Shown in pieces: positions 55,068 to 63,613 of a stretch of 64,000 bases of DNA; positions within the stretch are counted from its first letter, which is position 1, and each line of letters begins with the position of its first letter. Source of the DNA: JACCZX01 sp963729165 (GTDB taxonomy: Bacteria; Pseudomonadota; Gammaproteobacteria; Burkholderiales; Burkholderiaceae_F); NCBI GenBank assembly GCA_963729165.1, contig CAVSMM010000016.1, forward strand, positions 1-64,000. The letters are read 5' to 3'. A program made the position numbers and the translations under genes. A model generated the notes under the pieces. It had not been told where the DNA came from, ran no database searches, and saw only the letters and a program-made list of their open reading frames with translations.

Positions 55068-56870
55068 ATGACGAGTTCGTCCCCGCCGCAACCGCGGTTG
55101 CTCGACGATCCGAACCTGCGCCGGCTGTTCGGAATGGTGCTCGGGCATCGGAAGGTGCTGGCGTTTGCGTTGCTGGCGACGATGATCGCCGCTGCGACCG
55201 ATCCTATTCTCGCGAAGCTCACCGGCGTGCTGACAGACCGTGCGTTGCTCGAGCGCGATTCGCGCAGCCTGATGTGGCTGCCGCTCGCGTTTGTCGGGCT
55301 GTTCATCGTGCGAGGGTTTGCAACCTTTGCGAGCTCGTACCTGCTGAACCGTATCTCCCAGTCGGTCCTGATGAATCTGCGTATGACGATGTTCGATCGC
55401 ATGCTGCGCTGGCCGGCTGCGACGTTTGAGCAGATGCCGTCGAGCGTCGTGATCTCGAAGTTCGTCAATGAGGCGACCAACGCGCTGAATCTGGCGGCCG
55501 AGGTATTGAGCACCGCGGTGCGCGATTCACTGATCGTGGTCTTTCTGCTGTTGCTGCTGCTGTATTACAACTGGCAGTTGACGCTTGTGGCATTGGCGAT
55601 CGCTCCGGTGATCGCGCTGACGCTGCGAGCATTCAATCGACGTTTGCGCCGCCTCAATGTCGAGAATCAGGTGATGCTGGGCGAAATGACGCGCTCGGTG
55701 CAGGAAGTGCATGAAGGAAGGCGAGTCGTCAAGATCCACGACGGTGAAGGCTACGAAAACGAGCGCTTTCGCCACATCAACGCCAGGCTGCGCGGCTTCG
55801 CGATGCGGATGCAGGTCGCGTGGTCTGCAGCGACGCCGCTGACGCAGATCGCGGGTGCGTTCGGTGTGGCGATCCTGATGATGGTTGCACTGTGGCAGGC
55901 CCGCGATTCGCAGCTCACCGCCGGCGATTTCGTGACTTTCCTGGCGGCAGCTTTGCTGCTGTTGCCGGCGTTGCGGCACCTGGCCTCGCTGAACGGTCCG
56001 CTCGCTCGCATGGCGGCGGCCGCGCAGAGCGTGTTCGGCATGATGGATCTGCCCACCGAGGAGGACAACGGTACCGGGACGATCGAGAAGGCTAGCGGAA
56101 AGGTCGAGTTCAGGCGCGTGTCGTTTCGCTACCCGGACACAGCCGCCGACGCATTGACGGGCGTTGAGCTTAGCGTCGCACCCGGCGAAATGATTGCGCT
56201 GGTCGGTCCGTCAGGCAGTGGCAAGACCACGCTGATCAATTTGATACCTCGCTTCATCAGCCCAACGTCGGGCCAGATCGTGCTGGATGGCGTGCCGATT
56301 CATCAGTTGACTCTTGCAAGCTTGCGAAGGCAGATCGCACTCGTGTCGCAGGACATCGTGTTGTTCGATGACACTGTCGCAGCGAACATTGCCTACGGCG
56401 GGCAGCGAGGTGCGTCGAAGGAGCGTGTGCGAGAAGTTGCGGAGGCTGCGTTCCTGCTACCGCTGATCGAGTCGCTGCCACAGGGTTTCGATACGCCCAT
56501 CGGCGAAAGCGCGGTCAGACTGTCGGGTGGACAGCGCCAGCGAATCTCTATCGCGCGTGCATTACTCAAGGACGCGCCCATTTTGTTGCTCGACGAAGCC
56601 ACTTCGGCGCTCGACTCCGAGTCCGAGCGCTACATTCAAACATCACTCGAACGTCTGATGCAGGGTCGCACCACGTTTGTCGTTGCACACCGGCTGTCGA
56701 CGATCGAGCGCGCCGACCGCATCGTCGTGCTCGAACACGGACGCATCGTCGAAGTCGGAAGCCATCGCGAGTTGCTTGCGCGCGAGGGACTGTACGCGCA
56801 CCTGTATCAGATTCAGTTTGCGACGCATTCGCCCGAGCCGCGGACGGAACTCTCGGAGCAGATCAAATGA
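55068..56870 (+). CDS. msbA: Lipid A export ATP-binding/permease protein MsbA
   Basis: 600 residues from ATG 55068; the open frame reaches back to 54840 through the repeat element, but those residues are not part of the protein. Six TM segments with coupling helices (VLAFALLATMIAAATDPILA, LMWLPLAFVGLFIVRGFATF, DSLIVVFLLLLLLYYNWQLT) precede the nucleotide-binding domain: Walker A LVGPSGSGKTTLI with Lys386, signature RLSGGQRQRISIARALL, Walker B PILLLDEATSALD and H-loop FVVAHRLSTI. It flips lipid A-core across the inner membrane, an ABC exporter half-transporter that dimerises. The following gene overlaps by 4 bp. Confidence 0.95.
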   Translation: MTSSSPPQPRLLDDPNLRRLFGMVLGHRKVLAFALLATMIAAATDPILAKLTGVLTDRALLERDSRSLMWLPLAFVGLFIVRGFATFASSYLLNRISQSVLMNLRMTMFDRMLRWPAATFEQMPSSVVISKFVNEATNALNLAAEVLSTAVRDSLIVVFLLLLLLYYNWQLTLVALAIAPVIALTLRAFNRRLRRLNVENQVMLGEMTRSVQEVHEGRRVVKIHDGEGYENERFRHINARLRGFAMRMQVAWSAATPLTQIAGAFGVAILMMVALWQARDSQLTAGDFVTFLAAALLLLPALRHLASLNGPLARMAAAAQSVFGMMDLPTEEDNGTGTIEKASGKVEFRRVSFRYPDTAADALTGVELSVAPGEMIALVGPSGSGKTTLINLIPRFISPTSGQIVLDGVPIHQLTLASLRRQIALVSQDIVLFDDTVAANIAYGGQRGASKERVREVAEAAFLLPLIESLPQGFDTPIGESAVRLSGGQRQRISIARALLKDAPILLLDEATSALDSESERYIQTSLERLMQGRTTFVVAHRLSTIERADRIVVLEHGRIVEVGSHRELLAREGLYAHLYQIQFATHSPEPRTELSEQIK

Positions 56871-57478
56871 AAGAGAGCAGCACCACCAAGAAACCGATCA
56901 GCCGCTATCCGGTGCCGGCGATCGACGACGTGCCCGAGGATTTGCGAGCGCGCATGCTCGAAGTGCAGGAAAAGGCGGGCTTCGTGCCCAACGTCTTCCT
57001 GACACTGGCCCACAGGCCCGACGAATGCCGCGCATTCTTCGCGTATCACGACGCGCTGATGCTGCGCGATTCGGGGCTGACGAAAGGTGAGAAGGAGATG
57101 ATCGTCGTCGCCACCAGCGGCGCCAACGATTGCCTGTACTGCATCGTTGCGCACGGTGCGATCCTCCGGGTGTACGAGAAGCAAACGCTGATCGCCGATC
57201 AGATCGCGGTGAATTATCGGAAGGCGGACATCACCGAGCGCCAGAAGGCGATGCTGGCGTTTGCGATGAAGGTCGCAACCGCGTCGTCAACGGTTGACGA
57301 TGCCGACTTTGTTACGTTGCGAAAGCATGGCTTCAGCGATGAGGACATCTGGGATATCGGCGCCATTGCGGCATTCTTTGCGCTGTCGAATCGAATGGCC
57401 AACATGATCGGCATGCGGCCTAACGACGAGTTTTACTTGTTGGGAAGAGTGCCTAGGAAAAAAGAAGTGGGCAGCTGA
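56867..57478 (+). CDS. AhpD/carboxymuconolactone decarboxylase-like (peroxidase-related) protein
   Basis: 203 residues from ATG 56867, overlapping the msbA stop (ATGA). The core motif is SGANDCLYCIVAHGAIL (CxxC with a nearby His), the redox centre of AhpD-like alkylhydroperoxidases, with LTKGEKEMIVVATSGAN before it and RQKAMLAFAMKVATASSTVD after. It should reduce peroxides or serve as a disulfide relay. The coupling to msbA is unusual in function and may only be genomic habit in this lineage. The C-terminus is basic (GRVPRKKEVGS). Confidence 0.88.
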   Translation: MKESSTTKKPISRYPVPAIDDVPEDLRARMLEVQEKAGFVPNVFLTLAHRPDECRAFFAYHDALMLRDSGLTKGEKEMIVVATSGANDCLYCIVAHGAILRVYEKQTLIADQIAVNYRKADITERQKAMLAFAMKVATASSTVDDADFVTLRKHGFSDEDIWDIGAIAAFFALSNRMANMIGMRPNDEFYLLGRVPRKKEVGS

Positions 57479-57522
57479 GTGGTCCGTGCAGCAGCGGCTG
57501 GCGCAGCGGCGCCGCCTACGTC

Positions 57523-57882
57523 GTCGGGCACTAAAGTGCCAACCACTGCGGTACTCACGCCAGCGGCGGGCCTGCAACTCGCTCGCGCTCAAACAGGCAG
57601 GCCCTTAAGTGCCCCGCTGGCGCTCCGCTCCTCGGGCGACGACTCGAAGGCGGTGCCGCTACGCCAGCCGCTGCTGTCGCGACATTACCTCGCATGAGGT
57701 GTTTTTCTTTCCCCACTTAAAGTGAGACTGTCTCACGCGCAAGCGTTGGGCGGAGATGACCTGCCTTCGGGGCGTCGCCCGAGGAGCGGAGCAACGCCGG
57801 GGCTTTTAAGCGAAATAACGCTTTAGCCTTATTTCGCGCCGGCGTTGTGAGTACCGCAGTGGTTGGCACTTCAGTGCCCGAC
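57523..57882. repeat. Complex of nested inverted repeats between convergent genes
   Basis: The outer pair is 57523-57558 with 57847-57882 (36 bp arms, 35 matching); an inner pair is 57622-57641 with 57773-57792 (20 bp, perfect). Local hairpins include GTGAGAC-T-GTCTCAC at 57722-57736, GCGAAATAA / TTATTTCGC (57810-57837, 10-nt loop), and GGCACT-AA-AGTGCC inside the left arm. Another partner pair, CGCAAGCGTTGGGCG (57738-57752) and its complement at 57901-57915, links it to the following tandem repeat. No protein is supported. Likely a REP/BIME-type or similar intergenic repeat; family unknown. Confidence 0.8.
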
Positions 57883-57901
57883 GCCCAGGCAGGCCAGCTT
57901 C

Positions 57902-57994
57902 GCCCAACGCTTGCGGGCTGCGATGCACCTACACCCGACGCTTGCGCGCAGCGATGCGGCTATGCCAAACGCCTGCGCTCCGCGAAGTAGCCAT
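57902..57994. repeat. Three tandem 31-bp imperfect repeats
   Basis: Units start at 57902, 57933 and 57964, each built around CAACGCTTGCG or a variant (CGACGCTTGCG, AAACGCCTGCG) followed by GCGATGC or GCGAAGT. The third and part of the second unit encode the C-terminus of the membrane protein on the minus strand. Units are contiguous, so this is not a CRISPR. Confidence 0.7.
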
Positions 57995-58646
57995 CGTGAC
58001 CGACCCCGCACAATCGCGCAGTCGAGATCATCACCAACGCGTCAAGCGCGCAGTAGAAGGCGCCTGCAGCGACTGGAGGGTTAGTCGTCACCATGGATAG
58101 GCCGGGGACTTCGCGCGCCCAGCTCCAGTTGCCAAGCCATGTTCCCAGCAGTTCGAGTGCGAGCGCCAGCACGAACGTGCTTGCATATAGACGGCGGTGT
58201 CGCGGCATCACTACCGACGCTGTCAACAGAATGCCGAAGAGCAGAATGCCAAGCGTGTCGATTCCAGCGGCGGCGGCCAGCAGGGAATAAATGCCGGCGC
58301 TGCCGATGATGGCGAGCGCGGCACTTTCGGACATCTTGCGCGCGAGCGACAGTCCAAGTAACAACAACAGCACATGCCCCGGCGGGACGAACAGCGGAAT
58401 GTTGTCGAGCCGATACTGGTACAGGCCCCAGCCTAGCGACAACACGATCTCACCCGCGGTGGCGATCACAAGACATGCCATCAGCATGAATCGCGTGTCC
58501 CGGTCGATATCTGAAAGTAACGAGAACAGCGTCAGCCAGACGACGAGGCCAATCATCGTTTGCCCGACAATGTTGGTGTACACATCGGCGGCGAGTCCGC
58601 CGACGAGAGTCGCGACGATCAGCAGAACGCGGGCGGTCGAGTTCAC
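57960..58646 (-). CDS. Multi-pass membrane protein of unknown function
   Basis: 228 residues with about seven TM segments: VLLIVATLVGGLAADVYTNI, TMIGLVVWLTLFSLLSDI, LMACLVIATAGEIVLSLGWG, FVPPGHVLLLLLGLSLA, LFGILLTASVVM, STFVLALALELLGTWLGNW and the last LDALVMISTARLCG. The polar motif GLYQYRLDNIPLFVPPGH resembles membrane enzymes with a Y.Y..LPLW.P-type loop, but I cannot name a family. Its C-terminal residues DGYFAERRRLA lie in a tandem repeat unit. It is 2 bp from rng and on its strand. Confidence 0.7.
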   Translation of the reverse strand: MNSTARVLLIVATLVGGLAADVYTNIVGQTMIGLVVWLTLFSLLSDIDRDTRFMLMACLVIATAGEIVLSLGWGLYQYRLDNIPLFVPPGHVLLLLLGLSLARKMSESAALAIIGSAGIYSLLAAAAGIDTLGILLFGILLTASVVMPRHRRLYASTFVLALALELLGTWLGNWSWAREVPGLSMVTTNPPVAAGAFYCALDALVMISTARLCGVGHDGYFAERRRLA

Positions 58647-58648
58647 CG

Positions 58649-60106
58649 CTACATCAGCACCACGTCATACTGCTCCTGCGAATACACCGTCTCGACCTGC
58701 ATCGATACCGGCTTGCCTATGAAATCCGACAGCATCGCAAGCGACTGCGATTCGTCCTCGAGGAACAGATCGATCACCTGTTGCGAGGCGAGTATTCGGA
58801 ACTCGCGCGTCTCGTCGAACAGGCGAGATTCACGCAAGATCTCACGCAGGATTTCGAAGCACATCGTGCGCGACGTCTTGACCTGCCCGCGCGCCTGACA
58901 CATCGGGCATGGCTCGCACAGGATGTGTGCCAGCGATTCGCGCGTGCGCTTGCGCGTCATTTCGACCAAGCCCAGCTGCGTGAACCCGCTCACCGTCATA
59001 CGGGTACGGTCGCGCGCCAGCGCTTTCTTGAACTCGGCCAGTACGGCCTCTTGATGTTCGGCGCTCATCATGTCGATGAAGTCGACGATGATGATGCCGC
59101 CGAGGTTGCGCAGTCTCAATTGGCGCGCGATCGCCTGCGCCGCCTCGAGATTTGTTTTGTAGATCGTGTCGTCGAAATTTCGCGTTCCGACAAACCCGCC
59201 GGTGTTCACGTCCACCGTCGTCATGGCCTCGGTTTGATCGATGATCAGATAGCCGCCGGACTTTAGCTCCACTCTGCGCGCCAGCGCCCGCTCGATCTCC
59301 GCATCTATCGAATGCAGATCGAACAGAGGCCGCTCACCCGTGTAGTGGCTCAGTTTGGATTCCACGCGCGGCACGAACTGCAGCGCGAACTGTTGCAGCT
59401 TGACGAAGTTCTCTCGCGAATCGATCTGGATAGAGGTGGTGGCCTCGGTCGTCACATCGCGCAATATGCGTTGCGCCAGCCATAGCTCCTGATACAGAAC
59501 CGCGGGCGCAACACTTGCGGCGCGACGCTCCTGAATGCGACGCCAAAGCACGCGCAAGTACTCCAGATCGTTTGCCAGGTCCGCCTCGGTGGCGTCTTCC
59601 GCGCTGGTGCGAATGATGTAGCCGCCGCGCTCGTCGGGTGGCACCAGGCGTTGCAGCATCTCGCGTAACTGAGTGCGCTCCTCTTCGTTCTCGATGCGCT
59701 GCGAGATGCCGATGTGCGGGTCCTGCGGCAAATAGACCAGCATCCGGCCGGCGATACTGATCTGCGTCGACAGGCGTGCCCCCTTGCTGCCGATCGGATC
59801 CTTGACGACCTGAACCAGTAGTGTTTCGCCCTCGTGAATCAAACGCTCGATCGGCAACGGCTTTTCAGGCGCAACCTGACGGAACTCCCAGATATCGGCC
59901 ACATGCAAAAAGGCCGCGCGCTCAAGTCCGATGTCGACGAACGCGGATTGCATTCCCGGCAGCACACGCACGACTTTTCCAAGGTAGATGTTGCCGACGA
60001 TGCCACGCGCCGCACTGCGCTCGATGTGCAACTCCTGGACGACGCCGGCGAGCAAGACAGCCACTCGGGTCTCTTGAGGAGTGATGTTGATCAGAATGTC
60101 TTCCAT
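58649..60106 (-). CDS. rng: Ribonuclease G
   Basis: 485 residues from ATG 60106 (MEDILINITPQETRVAVLLA), the usual RNase G start and length; the longer frame to 60244 is not needed. S1 domain: GIVGNIYLGKVVRVLPGMQS and FVDIGLERAAFLHVADIW. The catalytic domain includes STQISIAGRMLVYLPQDP, MTTVDVNTGGFVGTRNFDD (metal-binding Asp) and GGIIIVDFIDMMSAEHQEAV; the zinc-link CEPCPMCQARG is present. It processes 16S rRNA 5' ends and degrades mRNA as a dimer. The membrane-protein gene follows 2 bp downstream. Confidence 0.95.
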   Translation of the reverse strand: MEDILINITPQETRVAVLLAGVVQELHIERSAARGIVGNIYLGKVVRVLPGMQSAFVDIGLERAAFLHVADIWEFRQVAPEKPLPIERLIHEGETLLVQVVKDPIGSKGARLSTQISIAGRMLVYLPQDPHIGISQRIENEEERTQLREMLQRLVPPDERGGYIIRTSAEDATEADLANDLEYLRVLWRRIQERRAASVAPAVLYQELWLAQRILRDVTTEATTSIQIDSRENFVKLQQFALQFVPRVESKLSHYTGERPLFDLHSIDAEIERALARRVELKSGGYLIIDQTEAMTTVDVNTGGFVGTRNFDDTIYKTNLEAAQAIARQLRLRNLGGIIIVDFIDMMSAEHQEAVLAEFKKALARDRTRMTVSGFTQLGLVEMTRKRTRESLAHILCEPCPMCQARGQVKTSRTMCFEILREILRESRLFDETREFRILASQQVIDLFLEDESQSLAMLSDFIGKPVSMQVETVYSQEQYDVVLM

Positions 60107-60266
60107 GGACGAGCGTCGATGGTATCGCAGGCACTTGGGGTCGATACCTACTGCGGCCGAGCTTGAACTAAGCCAGCGCCTGAGGTTATGCTTGGGCTGC
60201 ATGTAACGACCCGGCGCTCGCGTTCGGGCGCCAACTGCAACCAACCACTAACAGGGGACACAACCA

Positions 60267-60482
60267 ATGAAGACGCTAGCTTCCGTATCAATCGCCTGCT
60301 GCCTGGGTCTCGCCGCAGCCACCGTCGGTGCGCAGATGAAGGATGCGCCGAAACCTAAGGAGATGACCGCAGCGGATTGCAAGACCTACATGGACGCGGC
60401 CGCGAAAGACGCCAAGATGAAAGACGCGGCAAAGGACACTCAGTGCAAGGCATTGGCGGATAAAGAAAAAGCGAAGAAGTAG
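60267..60482 (+). CDS. Small periplasmic PsiF-like protein
   Basis: 71 residues from ATG 60267 with AGGGGA upstream. The signal peptide is MKTLASVSIACCLGLAAATV followed by GAQ. The mature part, AADCKTYMDAAAKDAKMKDA then KDTQCKALADKEKAKK, is short, Lys/Ala-rich and has two Cys, as PsiF-type phosphate-starvation proteins do. The match is loose. It is flanked by rng (divergent) and maf (convergent), interrupting the common maf-rng order, and has its own strong terminator. Confidence 0.6.
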   Translation: MKTLASVSIACCLGLAAATVGAQMKDAPKPKEMTAADCKTYMDAAAKDAKMKDAAKDTQCKALADKEKAKK

Positions 60483-60501
60483 CTTGTCCGCTTAACGCAG
60501 G

Positions 60502-60534
60502 ACGGCTCGCCGCTAACACGGCGAGCCGTTTTCA
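60502..60534 (+). terminator. Intrinsic terminator after the PsiF-like gene
   Basis: ACGGCTCGCCG (60502-60512) and CGGCGAGCCGT (60519-60529) form a perfect 11-bp stem with a CTAACA loop, followed by TTTTC. It may also serve the maf gene, which ends 6 bp beyond. Confidence 0.9.
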
Positions 60535-60539
60535 TTCAT

Positions 60540-61151
60540 TTACAGCACTTTCAACCCCGCTCTGGAAAGCAACTGCGCCGTTTCAAAGAGCGGCAATCCC
60601 ATGACGCCCGAGTAACTGCCTTCCAGACGTTCGATGAAGATCGAGGCAAGCCCCTGAATGGCATAGCCACCGGCCTTGTCGTACGGCTCGGTGGTCGCGC
60701 AATAACGCTGGATCTCGTCTGTAGTCAGCGCGCGCAGACTCACCTGTGAAACCGAAGTTGCGGTGGTCAGTGAACCTTCCATTGCAAGCGCGACCGCCGT
60801 ACGGACTTCATGGGTGCGCCCTGAGAGCTTGCGCATGAACTCGCGTGCCTGTTCGACGTTTGTGGGCTTGGCAAGAACTCCGCCATCGACGATCACGACG
60901 GTGTCGGCTGACAGCACCGGCCGATAAAGCATCGATCGCATTCGCAGGACGTTGAGGCCGAACGCGGCTTTATCGCGCGCAGTACGCTCAACGTAATCGA
61001 CGCATGACTCGCCAGCATGCTGTGACTCTTCGACATCGGGTCCGCGTGGGTTCGCAAGGCGCAACAGCAGCGGATCGAACTTGATGCCGATCTGTTTTAA
61101 CAGCTCGCGACGGCGCGGGCTGCGTGATGCGAGATAAAGGACACCGGGCAT
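60540..61151 (-). CDS. maf: Maf-like nucleotide pyrophosphatase
   Basis: 203 residues. The start LYLASRSPRRRELLKQIGI is the Maf signature; VLSADTVVIVDGGVLAKP supplies the catalytic Asp region and AGGYAIQGLASIFIERLEGS the C-terminal motif. Maf proteins hydrolyse modified or canonical dTTP/UTP/CTP to NMP and pyrophosphate. Starts 3 bp after rlmH's stop, so it is in the same minus-strand operon with rsfS and nadD. Confidence 0.93.
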   Translation of the reverse strand: MPGVLYLASRSPRRRELLKQIGIKFDPLLLRLANPRGPDVEESQHAGESCVDYVERTARDKAAFGLNVLRMRSMLYRPVLSADTVVIVDGGVLAKPTNVEQAREFMRKLSGRTHEVRTAVALAMEGSLTTATSVSQVSLRALTTDEIQRYCATTEPYDKAGGYAIQGLASIFIERLEGSYSGVMGLPLFETAQLLSRAGLKVL

Positions 61152-61154
61152 TCG

Positions 61155-61625
61155 CTACGCTCGGTGGTACGGATGACCAGCAAGCATCGAAGATGCGCGA
61201 TACAGCTGCTCGGCCAGCATCACTCGGGCAAGCGCGTGCGGCAGCGTCATGCTGGAGAGACGGAGCAGCGTGCGAGCTTCTTTCTTCAGATCGGCATCGA
61301 GACCGTCCGCGCCGCCGATCGCGAACACAACGTCATCCGAGGAGTCACGCCAGCGCTGAAGCTGATCGGCCAATTGCCGTGTCGTCCAATCCTTGCCGCG
61401 CTCGTCGAGCGCAACTAGCCACGCGTCACGGGGTAACGCTGCGCGAACGCGCGCGGCCTCGGCGCCCAGCACGCGCGCGAGGGGAACATTGCCGTTCCGC
61501 GGCTCGGCCTTGATCAATTTGCACTCCACTTTGAACTCGGCGGGAAGACGCGAGAGGTACTCGTCGACCGCTGCAGCGGCCCACGGCGGCTGCCGCTGGC
61601 CGACCGCAACCACGGTGATCTTCAT
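61155..61625 (-). CDS. rlmH: 23S rRNA (pseudouridine1915-N3)-methyltransferase
   Basis: 156 residues, standard for RlmH. SPOUT-fold motifs: ALDERGKDWTTRQLADQLQR, VVFAIGGADGLDADLKKEAR and LRLSSMTLPHALARVMLAEQ, ending YRASSMLAGHPYHRA with the invariant GHPYH segment. It methylates pseudouridine 1915 in the 23S rRNA after subunit joining. It is 4 bp downstream of rsfS, in keeping with a ribosome-maturation operon. Confidence 0.95.
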   Translation of the reverse strand: MKITVVAVGQRQPPWAAAAVDEYLSRLPAEFKVECKLIKAEPRNGNVPLARVLGAEAARVRAALPRDAWLVALDERGKDWTTRQLADQLQRWRDSSDDVVFAIGGADGLDADLKKEARTLLRLSSMTLPHALARVMLAEQLYRASSMLAGHPYHRA

Positions 61626-61629
61626 TCAG

Positions 61630-62028
61630 CTACCCGGCAGATCCCGCTCTTTTCGCCTTGCCTGAGGACTTTTTCGTCGCTACCGCGGCAGACTTGAGGC
61701 GAACCGGCTTGCCACCCCATATTTCTTCCAGGTTGTAGTAGGCGCGATAGGCCGGTTGCATGATGTGCACGATCACTTCGTTGCAGTCGACCAGGACCCA
61801 CTCACCTGCGTCGGCACCCTCGACGCTGACGATGTCGCCACCGGCTTCCTTGACCTTCTCAACCACGGAGGAAGCGAGAGCGCGGGTCTGGCGGTTCGAC
61901 GTGCCGCTGGCGATCACGACGCGCTCGAACATGTCCGATAGCCCCGCGGTGTTGAACACCTCGATGTTCTGCGCCTTAACGTCTTCGAGCGCGTCGACCA
62001 CTAGGCGCTGCAGCTTTCTGATATCCAA
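61630..62028 (-). CDS. rsfS: Ribosomal silencing factor RsfS
   Basis: 132 residues if TTG 62028 starts it, the family's usual point (LDIRKLQRLVVDALEDVKAQ); ATG 62058 would add ten residues inside nadD. RsfS motifs: IEVFNTAGLSDMFERVVIAS, SVEGADAGEWVLVDCNEVIV and IMQPAYRAYYNLEEIWGGKP. A Lys/Ala-rich tail (VATKKSSGKAKRAGSAG) follows. It binds L14 and blocks subunit joining during starvation. It begins close to the nadD stop and is part of the coupled operon. Confidence 0.93.
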   Translation of the reverse strand: MDIRKLQRLVVDALEDVKAQNIEVFNTAGLSDMFERVVIASGTSNRQTRALASSVVEKVKEAGGDIVSVEGADAGEWVLVDCNEVIVHIMQPAYRAYYNLEEIWGGKPVRLKSAAVATKKSSGKAKRAGSAG

Positions 62029-62029
62029 A

Positions 62030-62698
62030 TCAAGTCCGATAAAGGTGATGCGAATCAATATAGTCGAGCACGGCGGTAGGGACCATAGCGGACAGGCGCT
62101 GCGCCCTTTTGGTCGATGGGAGCTGACGAAGCAAATCCCGAACCTCGGTAGCGGAAGCGTCGACCGGCGTCATTGCAAACTCGACAATGCTGCCGCCGCG
62201 TTGTCGTGCAAGCGACGCGGCTCGCCCAACGCGCGTGGCGAGCGCTGCTTGCATGCTCGCACTTGACGGAACATGCGCTCCCGCGCGCTGCGCCACCGCA
62301 ATGTGCGCCAGCTCGACGATTTGCTGCCAGTCGCGCCACGTATCGAATCGCGCGAACTGGTCCGAACCCATGATCAATACCAGCGGATGATCAGGCAACG
62401 CTAAACGGAGGCCATGCAGCGTGTCGATCGTGTACGTGATTCCCCCGCGCTCGATCTCGTGCATGTCGAGTGCGAAGCGTGGCTCATCGGCGATTGCCAG
62501 TTGCACCATCGTTGCTCGATGCGCGGCGGAAGTCATCGGTCCCTTTTGCCACGGCTGGCCGGCGGGAATAAAGCGGACTTCTTGCAGCGAGAGTTGCTTC
62601 AACGCGTCGCGCGCCAGTTGTAGATGACCGTTGTGAATCGGATCGAAGCTTCCGCCGAACAGTCCGATCGGCTCTCCTGCGACTGTCTCTACACCCAT
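62030..62698 (-). CDS. nadD: Nicotinate-nucleotide adenylyltransferase
   Basis: 222 residues. The nucleotidyltransferase motif is GLFGGSFDPIHNGHLQLARD (GGSFDPxHxGH), with VRFIPAGQPWQKG, HPLVLIMGSDQFARFDTWRD and the late SATEVRDLLRQ (the ISST-like motif). It converts nicotinate mononucleotide to nicotinate adenine dinucleotide in NAD synthesis. 36 bp separates it from hemF upstream. The order hemF-nadD-rsfS-rlmH is widespread in betaproteobacteria. Confidence 0.95.
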   Translation of the reverse strand: MGVETVAGEPIGLFGGSFDPIHNGHLQLARDALKQLSLQEVRFIPAGQPWQKGPMTSAAHRATMVQLAIADEPRFALDMHEIERGGITYTIDTLHGLRLALPDHPLVLIMGSDQFARFDTWRDWQQIVELAHIAVAQRAGAHVPSSASMQAALATRVGRAASLARQRGGSIVEFAMTPVDASATEVRDLLRQLPSTKRAQRLSAMVPTAVLDYIDSHHLYRT

Positions 62699-62734
62699 TC
62701 GCGAGGACGCAGAAAATCGGAATACAACCGCGCC

Positions 62735-63613
62735 TCAGGGCGTGCCGGGCTCAGGCCGCCAGTCGTATTTCCACTGTACGACCGGCGGCAGCGACATCAG
62801 GATCGACTCGGTGCGGCCTCCCGATTGCAGGCCGAACAATGTTCCGCGATCGAACACCAGATTGAATTCGACATAGCGTCCGCGCCGATACTCCTGAAAT
62901 TCGCGCTCGCGCTCTCCATACGGCATGTCGCGCCGACGCTCGACGATGGGCACGTAGGCATCAAGAAACGCATCGCCGACGGCCCGCAGCATCGCGAAGC
63001 TCTGCGCAAAGCCAGGCTCGTGAAAATCATCGAAAAACACGCCGCCGATGCCGCGCGGCTCGTCGCGATGCTTCAAATAGAAATATTCGTCGCACCACTT
63101 CTTGAAGCGCGGGTATTTGTCGGCGCCGAAGGGCTCCAGAGCGCGCTTGCATGTCGCGTGGAAGTGATGCGCATCCTCCTCGTAGCCGTAGTACGGTGTC
63201 AGATCTGTTCCGCCACCAAACCAGAAAATATCCGGCTGATCCTTCGCCTTGGCGATGAAGAACCGAACGTTCATGTGCACGGTGGGTACGTGCGGGTTGC
63301 GCGGATGAAAAACAAGCGAGACACCGAGCGCCTCGAAACGTCGGCCCGCGAGCTCGGGGCGCTGCGCGCTGGCCGACGGCGGTAGCGCCTTGCCGATGAC
63401 ATGCGAAAAGCCGACTCCGCCGCGTTCGAGCAGAGTGCCGTTTTCGATAACGCGCGTCAGTCCGCCACCGCCGAGCTGCGCGTCGGCCGGTTTTTCCCAC
63501 ACGTCATAACCGAAAGGCTTGGCGTCGAGCCGTTCCAGCGCCTCGACGATGCGCTGCTGCAGGCCGAGCAAATACTCGCGAACCGATTGGCTATCTACGA
63601 ATTCTGCAGTCAC
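62735..63613 (-). CDS. hemF: Oxygen-dependent coproporphyrinogen III oxidase
   Basis: 292 residues from GTG 63613, which overlaps the upstream peptidase stop (GTGA); an in-frame ATG at 63655 adds 14 residues from within that gene. Family motifs: GGGLTRVIENGTLLERGGVG, THMN-like TVHMNVRFFIAKAKDQPDIF, WFGGGTDLTPYYGYEEDAHH, RGIGGVFFDDFHEPGFAQSF and RRGRYVEFNLVFDRGTLFGL. It converts coproporphyrinogen III to protoporphyrinogen IX with O2 in haem synthesis. Good length and complete. Confidence 0.95.
   Translation of the reverse strand: MTAEFVDSQSVREYLLGLQQRIVEALERLDAKPFGYDVWEKPADAQLGGGGLTRVIENGTLLERGGVGFSHVIGKALPPSASAQRPELAGRRFEALGVSLVFHPRNPHVPTVHMNVRFFIAKAKDQPDIFWFGGGTDLTPYYGYEEDAHHFHATCKRALEPFGADKYPRFKKWCDEYFYLKHRDEPRGIGGVFFDDFHEPGFAQSFAMLRAVGDAFLDAYVPIVERRRDMPYGEREREFQEYRRGRYVEFNLVFDRGTLFGLQSGGRTESILMSLPPVVQWKYDWRPEPGTP

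Noticed and set aside
57902..57994. A small CRISPR array
   Set aside because: The 31-bp units are contiguous with no spacers and there are no cas genes in the window.
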